In this document: positions 59,039-64,000 of the stretch, in pieces
How the letters are laid out: the number at the start of each line of letters is the position of its first letter
Position numbering within the stretch: position 1 is the stretch's first letter
Source of the DNA: Sipunculus nudus
Lineage: Eukaryota > Annelida > Sipuncula > Golfingiida > Sipunculidae
NCBI GenBank assembly: GCA_026874595.1
Contig: CM049306.1
Coordinates: forward strand, 42,034,019 to 42,098,018
DNA length: 64,000 bases
Direction: 5' to 3'
Translations under genes and position numbers: made by a program
Notes under the pieces: generated by a model
Databases searched by the model: none
Told to the model about the DNA's origin: nothing
What the model saw: the letters and a program-made list of their open reading frames with translations, nothing else

Positions 59039-59065
59039 CCCCCCCCCCCCCCCCCCCCCCCCCCC
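59039..59065. repeat. Homopolymer, 27 C
   Basis: An uninterrupted run of C in otherwise AT-rich DNA. Confidence 0.9.
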
Positions 59066-60609
59066 ATTCCCTCTGTATACTGAACTGGGTCAAAGCACTG
59101 GGAAAATAATTGTCGGGCTTAGGTCACGTATTCCGCCTACACTTTCACGGGGGAAACCCACACTAAGTTTTTATTAACCTTCATAGAAGACAAATCCACT
59201 GAGAAACCATCCTTCGCTCTCCACGGTCAGGGAATTGGTCCAGATGATCCAACTAAGTAATATTAGTCACGCATTAATTTTGTATTACATCTACAAGCAC
59301 AATGGCACTGCTGCTGCAAGGTAACTTTGAACAAAAGTTGTTTGCATGCAGCGGCCTTTATGGATTCCAATATTAGTGGTAAAATGATCTATCCTCCAGC
59401 ATGCCCACGCATGTAATATTATGTAAATATTATAATTATGGTTTTCTAATTAAGCAAAGATGCATAATAACAGGTGTAAAATTTTAATCATCGGTGGATA
59501 ATTTTAATTTCCGCCTGATTTCACTTGGTTCGATAATCACTTGGAGTAAGAAGTGTAAACACAATGGCGACAAATCCAGAACAATGGGAGAGCGCTGGAC
59601 CGTAATTGTCATCAGGACTCAAGCTTCGTGTGTACAAAAGAAATGTAAGAGTTCCTTTGTTGGATCCATTTTAAATGGCAATATGTCAAGCTGTATTTTG
59701 ATATTGCTCAAGGGCCAGCAGCTCATCTCAAGCCCCTTTACCGCTCCGCACTTCCCCACCCTGTGTATATCAAGTGTCACATCCTATAGTAAACCTACTA
59801 TGATTTTTGTAAAATAAAATAAGCTAAAATGTGAAAATTAAATAGAAAAAAATGTGATTATCTATGGAGAAAATAAATTTATATCATGACAAATTTTTTA
59901 TAAGATAAAATGTGAAAATTAAATGGAAAAAGTCATAATTTATGGTTAATGAGAAGTTACTACCTCTGCCGAAAGGTTATGTTTTGAACCTTGATTGTTT
60001 GTGTTTGCCTGTCTGTCTGTTAGTAGGATCTCGTAGAATATTTGTACAGAGTTTGGATATGATGAAGCGAAGACCCGTTAAAGTTTGGCACAGATCCAGA
60101 TTAATACGGGGATCTGATTGGATAATTTTGTCATGTCGGAGGTATGCGTTCTACGGACTGTCATCCCAGCTTTAAAAGGATCGGCGTATGATTGAAACGC
60201 TATGAACTGTCGGTGTGAGAATAACTTAAAGACAGGTGTCAAGGAAATTCATTGTCTTGAAAAACATAATTACAAATCCTTTGAAACATTCGAGAACAAT
60301 AAGCCTTATCATCCGCGAAAAGTTTGGCGTGATTCACCAAGTCCCTCAAACGGCAAGGTCACGATTCAATATCATTAATAACAAAACACCACATTCATTA
60401 GTCGAATTAAATGATTTTTCCATAATTTAAGAAAACATATTAGATATATATTAGCCTATACCACATGAAGTGACAAAACAGACAAAAGATATATACTGTT
60501 CAATTATAATCAAGACAAAACCGTTATTGTGCCCAAAAACAGTCCACTATTTTTAAGCTGCTGGGAAGCTGACGAAACCTCTCTTTCTTTGATTTGAGAA
60601 AAACCAGTC
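59066..60609. other. No gene recognised
   Basis: AT-rich sequence. A 107-codon + frame at 59494-59817 and a 77-codon frame at 59942-60175 have no motif I recognise. A short duplication, 'gataaaatgtgaaaattaaa' near 59902 against 'taaaatgtgaaaattaaata' near 59824, is visible. Confidence 0.5.
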
Positions 60610-60835
60610 CACTATTTTTTTTTGCGAGGCAGGCTGTCCTAGTTGACTGCCGGTCATGTAAACCGGTTGTCAGGTGGGAGGACGATTCCTGTTTGATGGG
60701 GAGAAGATAGTAGCTTCACTTATCAGCTGCTAGCTACCAGCCTGTCAGTGCTGGAGGGGCTGAAACCAGGGCAGCGAAGCCTGTCAGGGCTTGGTAGACG
60801 GAAACGCGGGCTGCGATATCGCGCCCTTGCAAATC
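60610..60835. other. GC-richer structured segment, unidentified
   Basis: About 220 bp of higher GC content, ending with 'gggctgcgatatcgcgccc', which contains the palindrome 'gcgatatcgc', immediately before a long TC tract. It reads like a structured repeat of a family I cannot name. No box A/box B pair is clear. Confidence 0.4.
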
Positions 60836-60883
60836 TCTCTCTGTCTCTCTGTCTCTCTGTCTATTTCTGTCTATTTCTGTCTG

Positions 60884-60928
<45 letters not shown>

Positions 60929-61010
60929 GTTTTTTTTGGTTTTTCTGTGTGTCTGTCTCCATTTTCTCTCTCTCTCTCTCTGTCTCTGTCTCTCTCTCTA
61001 TATATATATA

Positions 61011-61060
<50 letters not shown>

Positions 61061-61065
61061 TTGTC
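60836..61065. repeat. (TC)n and (TA)n compound simple repeat
   Basis: TCTG/TC repeats (60836-60925), a short interruption, TC again (60965-60999), then TA (61000-61058). Frames through it (Ser-Leu, Arg-Glu and Ile-Tyr repeats) are artefacts. Looser TC-rich sequence continues to about 61170. Confidence 0.95.
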
Positions 61066-61635
61066 TCTCTCATTCTTTCTTTCATTCTCTCTCCATCCTA
61101 ATCTCTTTTTCTCTCTCTCTCCTTTCAATCCCTCTCTTTATCGCTCTCTGTCTCTTTTTTTATCTCTCACAAACCTCCTTCTTCTTCCTAAATCAAATAA
61201 GTATAATGAGAAGCACATTTATACGATTTAAAACTTGATCCAGAACGATAAGCGTACACATCTTTGTTTATAGAGGACCGGCGGTTACAGATTATTTAAA
61301 GTTTAATTAAAGAGTTGTTCCGAACAAGTGTTTGTGGTTTAAAAATATACGTAATGTTCTTTTAGTGTAGTTGTTATTTTTAATGGGAAGAGGAAGGAAC
61401 ATGGGAACGAGTTACATAAGTCATAAGGTCCCTGGTTCGAAAACCTCCAGATCCTCAAAGGAAAAGGAAAATCTCTTCTGTTTCAATAGAAAGGTTCCAC
61501 CAGGAGGCCATGAACCCGTCCTCTATTTAAAATAGATGTATTACACAGGGAAGAGGCATTTGACTGGAAAACCACATCATAAGTCTAAAAAATACATGAA
61601 ACAGGTTATATTTAGTGATTTGTGGTGTATGCACA
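61066..61635. other. No gene seen
   Basis: TC-rich to about 61170, then AT-rich. A 'ctggttcgaaaacc' near 61430 looks like a tRNA B box but no box A is present at the right distance. Confidence 0.5.
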
Positions 61636-61830
61636 ATAGGGCCCTGCGCGGGCTAAAAAATTGAACCAGCACCCGCCCCGCATCATACCCTTTCAGCCTG
61701 TAGCCCGCCCCGCAATCAAAGAAAAAAATTCAGCCCGCCCCGCCCCGCAGTTACTATGATTCTTTCAGCCCGCACCCGCCCCGCCCCGCATTTTTTAAGT
61801 TTCTGGCCCGCAGTCCAGCCCGCAAAATAA
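61636..61830. repeat. CCCGCCCCGC-rich block, possible transposon end
   Basis: Starts 'agggccctgcgcgggcta' and repeats 'cccgccccgc' about six times at irregular spacing with 'cagcccgc' variants, in otherwise AT-rich DNA. The self-complementary GGGCCCTGCGCGGGC start resembles ends of some hAT-type non-autonomous elements as I recall them. No opposite end was found in the following 2 kb. Confidence 0.4.
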
Positions 61831-62884
61831 TTAAAAATGGTGTTCGGATCTTAAGGTTTACATATCAAGATGTTTGACAGCACATATAGGCCTATAAGAC
61901 ACACTTATAATTAATATATATAATTGTTTGTTGATTGGAATGAAAAATTTATTTGAATACGGTTTACAATAATTCAAACCATAATTCATGAAATATTTTT
62001 AAAGACATGTTTGATTGGTTATATGGATTTAATTTATAGATAATAATAAACACACCTTAAATATGTTTTCATATTTTACATGGGAAATAAACAAACCTTT
62101 GGTTTATTGTGTCTGTTTCTACTTAAATATATAAGTAAAGAAAAAAATTAGACTTCTTCAAAGTATTCGTACCCAAAGTGACCCTTTAGAATAGTATTGG
62201 CTAATCACAAGCCATCAAACTAACGAGATGTGTTGCTGGTTAAAGTTTTTTCAGTCACAATCTGCTAATTAGCTGAAACTGAGACTTATCAGGTTAAGGG
62301 AGTAAAGGAGTTATCTGACCGATGTTGCTTTAGGTTTAGGATGTTCATTGAGATCTGGACATGGCCAGAGCCTTGTTTCTTATAGCAATCATCAACACAT
62401 TATGCTGTGACCCTGCAGACAGGGATTTGACCCGCCAGTGGCCAGTGTCATTTTCAATTAGACAGCACATGGAGTTACAATTAGATAAGGAGTCCACCTT
62501 AGGCTTTGTGCAGTTCCAGGTCAATTGAGTCACCTACAGAGCCAGCTGTAGCCACACACTGTCTATTATAAGATCAAAGGTAATCAAGCCCTTGCTTCAC
62601 TCCCAGCCATATTATGTAATATGTGAGACTTGACACAAGTACAGGGTTACAGTCAATATACAACATCAGGCCAGGTAACTTTATACAAAGTAATGACCAG
62701 CTCCCATTGCAAAGACAATTGTTTAAAGTCTAGATTTCAGATTAAGGATGCACCATCTATTTTGTATAACAAATTGATGTTATACCTAGAAAAGATACAT
62801 TTGTATAGTGTTGTAACAACTGTCAGTCAGTGTTATACGGAAGCGTATTGCTGCCACCTAGTAAAAGAAAAATAAATTATTTAT
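61831..62884. other. No gene recognised
   Basis: AT-rich sequence without a recognisable feature. Confidence 0.5.
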
Positions 62885-63050
62885 CTCGTACGTACGACAT
62901 ACTATCTCGTACGTACGACATATTATCTCGTACGTACGACATATTATCTCGTACGTACGACATATTATCTCGTACGTACGACATACTATCTCGTACGTAC
63001 GACATATTATCTCGTACGTACGACATATTATCTCGTACGTACGACATATA
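62885..63050. repeat. Eight-copy 21-bp tandem repeat with palindromic core
   Basis: The 12-bp perfect palindrome tcgtacgtacga occurs at 62886, 62907, 62928, 62949, 62970, 62991, 63012 and 63033, exactly 21 bp apart, separated by 'catattatc' or 'catactatc'. Because 21 is a multiple of three, the + frame stays open and reads SRTYDIL repeated eight times. There is no evidence that it is translated. Confidence 0.97.
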
Positions 63051-63957
63051 ATCTACATTGTCTACCAGTCATACACAGAACTCTCATTTTTAGATAGGTG
63101 ATTAAATTCTGTTGCGTATGGTGTTATAATAAGGAACCTGTCATATTGATGATAAAAGAAATATTGCCTTTGCCAAATTGAAACTATTTTTTGGAGAAGA
63201 AAGGTTCGGAGTTACAGTTACCAAACAGCCTGACTGTAAGTGTTTGAGAAAGGATATTTGTGGGGCAGGTTTCTAATATTCTAAATCGATTTGTCTAGGA
63301 AATAGATTTATGATATAAAGCACAGTGCAGTGGATCGTTTAAAATATTGAATGCGTATACAGCCATTGATACATGATTAGTGGGTAGCTGAACAGTAAAC
63401 AAATCATTTTCATTTTGAAATAAATAATGATAAAAAAATAATCAGAAACTATCAGGCATGGACATGCGATCAATTTGTGACAGAAAAATATTTCGGGTTT
63501 AATATCTCCTGTTAACCAGTTTTATACGTTGTCATGGTTTTGTGTGTGAGTAAATACAGTCCAGGTGTGTCTGTTTACCATTACAAGACCTCGTGACCAG
63601 AGGAAAGATCTTGGTCGGGTCAATTATGAAAAAGAGAACAAACATGAATGTATAAACACCGCGAGAAACTTGAAAACCCTTGATTTGTGAAGTTGGGCTG
63701 TACCACCAGCAAGTGGCGTGAGCGCTGTGTTTGTTTTTCGTCGTTGATTGCGCCCGGGGCAAGCTCTTTTCAACTTGTGTAACGGATTTAGCAATCGGTT
63801 TTAGAACGAAATATTGACAGATACGGTAAACTTTAAGGAGACTACACTGTATTTCATGTATACTTAATATACCATGTATGTGAAATGTAAATAGTTCCCG
63901 ATAGAAGCCACTTTTCGTGGATTTTAAACTACTACAATCGGCTCTTTCTCTCATGTA
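63051..63957. other. No gene recognised
   Basis: A minus-strand frame of 150 codons (63532-63984; 140 from the first ATG near 63954) is the longest in the window. It has no recognisable domain, and its upstream end overlaps the presumed transposon inverted repeat at 63960. Confidence 0.45.
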
Positions 63958-63959
63958 TA

Positions 63960-64000
63960 CAGTGAAAACTGGTCTAACGGACACCTCACTTAGGCGGACG
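63960..64000 (+). mobile_element. Probable pogo/Tigger-like transposon end, cut by window edge
   Basis: A TA dinucleotide (63958-63959) is followed by 'cagtgaaaactggtctaacg' and 'gacacctcacttaggcggac'. The form CAGT...TAACGGACACCTC...GCGGAC resembles the inverted-repeat ends of pogo/Tigger-type Tc1-mariner elements as I recall them, which insert at TA. The rest lies outside the window. Confidence 0.45.

Noticed and set aside
61392-61470. tRNA-like 'ctggttcgaaaacc'
   Set aside because: Only a B-box-like string; no box A or cloverleaf can be built.
62885-63050. Possible CRISPR-like array
   Set aside because: The 21-bp units are contiguous and have no unique spacers. The sequence context is eukaryotic.
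63532-63984. Longest open frame, 150 codons on the minus strand (140 from an ATG)
   Set aside because: No domain or compositional signature, and its 5' end lies in a presumed transposon inverted repeat. A frame this long is within what chance allows across six frames of 64 kb.

Overview
This window looks like intergenic or intronic chromosomal DNA from an invertebrate animal, most likely a marine bivalve mollusc. The evidence is AT-rich sequence full of long (TA)n, (GA)n and (CT)n microsatellites, tRNA-derived SINEs, a decayed L1/Tx1-type LINE, and several Helitron-like elements that carry internal tandem arrays, a style well known from bivalve genomes. The mollusc assignment is inference. 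I found no bacterial-type operons, no CRISPR array, no rRNA, no convincing tRNA gene and no convincing host protein-coding gene. Almost all short open frames lie in repeats or look like chance frames. Two short segments with splice-like borders (5787-5849 and 40811-41038) are listed as weak exon candidates only.

Layout. 1-1.5 kb: unremarkable. 1.5-4.15 kb: a CpG-rich, hierarchical tandem repeat followed by diverged relatives. 4.6-4.75 kb: a foldback hairpin. 5.95-7.7 kb: Helitron-like element 1, with five 280-bp units. 9.7-10.3 kb: a decayed minisatellite. 10.3-15.0 kb: a 4.7-kb element with inverted repeats of about 540 bp. 15.9-19.3 kb: a truncated second copy of its interior, carrying a SINE that the first copy lacks. 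19.6-21 kb: (TA)n arrays around a hammerhead-ribozyme-like motif, plus an inverted partner of the 15.1-15.5 kb repeat. 24.9-25.25 kb: a second SINE. 26.4-30.4 kb, minus strand: a LINE with recognisable ORF1 and ORF2, both broken. 30.8-32.05 kb: a 5'-truncated copy of the Helitron-like family 3. 33.7-34.0 kb: a foldback and a SINE remnant. 37.8-39.5 kb: Helitron-like element 2, with nine units of about 180 bp. 47.0-49.4 kb: Helitron-like element 3, a composite of units of about 335 bp and 270 bp. 50-60 kb: mostly featureless AT-rich DNA with two pairs of diverged dispersed repeats. 60.6-61.8 kb: pyrimidine and (TA) tracts and a CCCGCCCCGC-rich block. 62.9-63.05 kb: eight copies of a 21-bp palindromic unit. 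The last 41 bases look like the inverted-repeat end of a pogo/Tigger-like transposon.

The most interesting signals are two. First, three distinct elements share one design: a 5' hairpin, a central tandem array, a short subterminal inverted repeat, a 3' hairpin, then CTAG followed by T. This is the pattern expected of non-autonomous Helitron/Helentron (HINE-like) rolling-circle elements, and the units of elements 1 and 3 share a GGTGGCGCCACC palindrome. Second, a hammerhead-like core at 20523-20557 has complementary stems I and III but a collapsed stem II, suggesting a remnant of a Penelope-like or retrozyme-type element.
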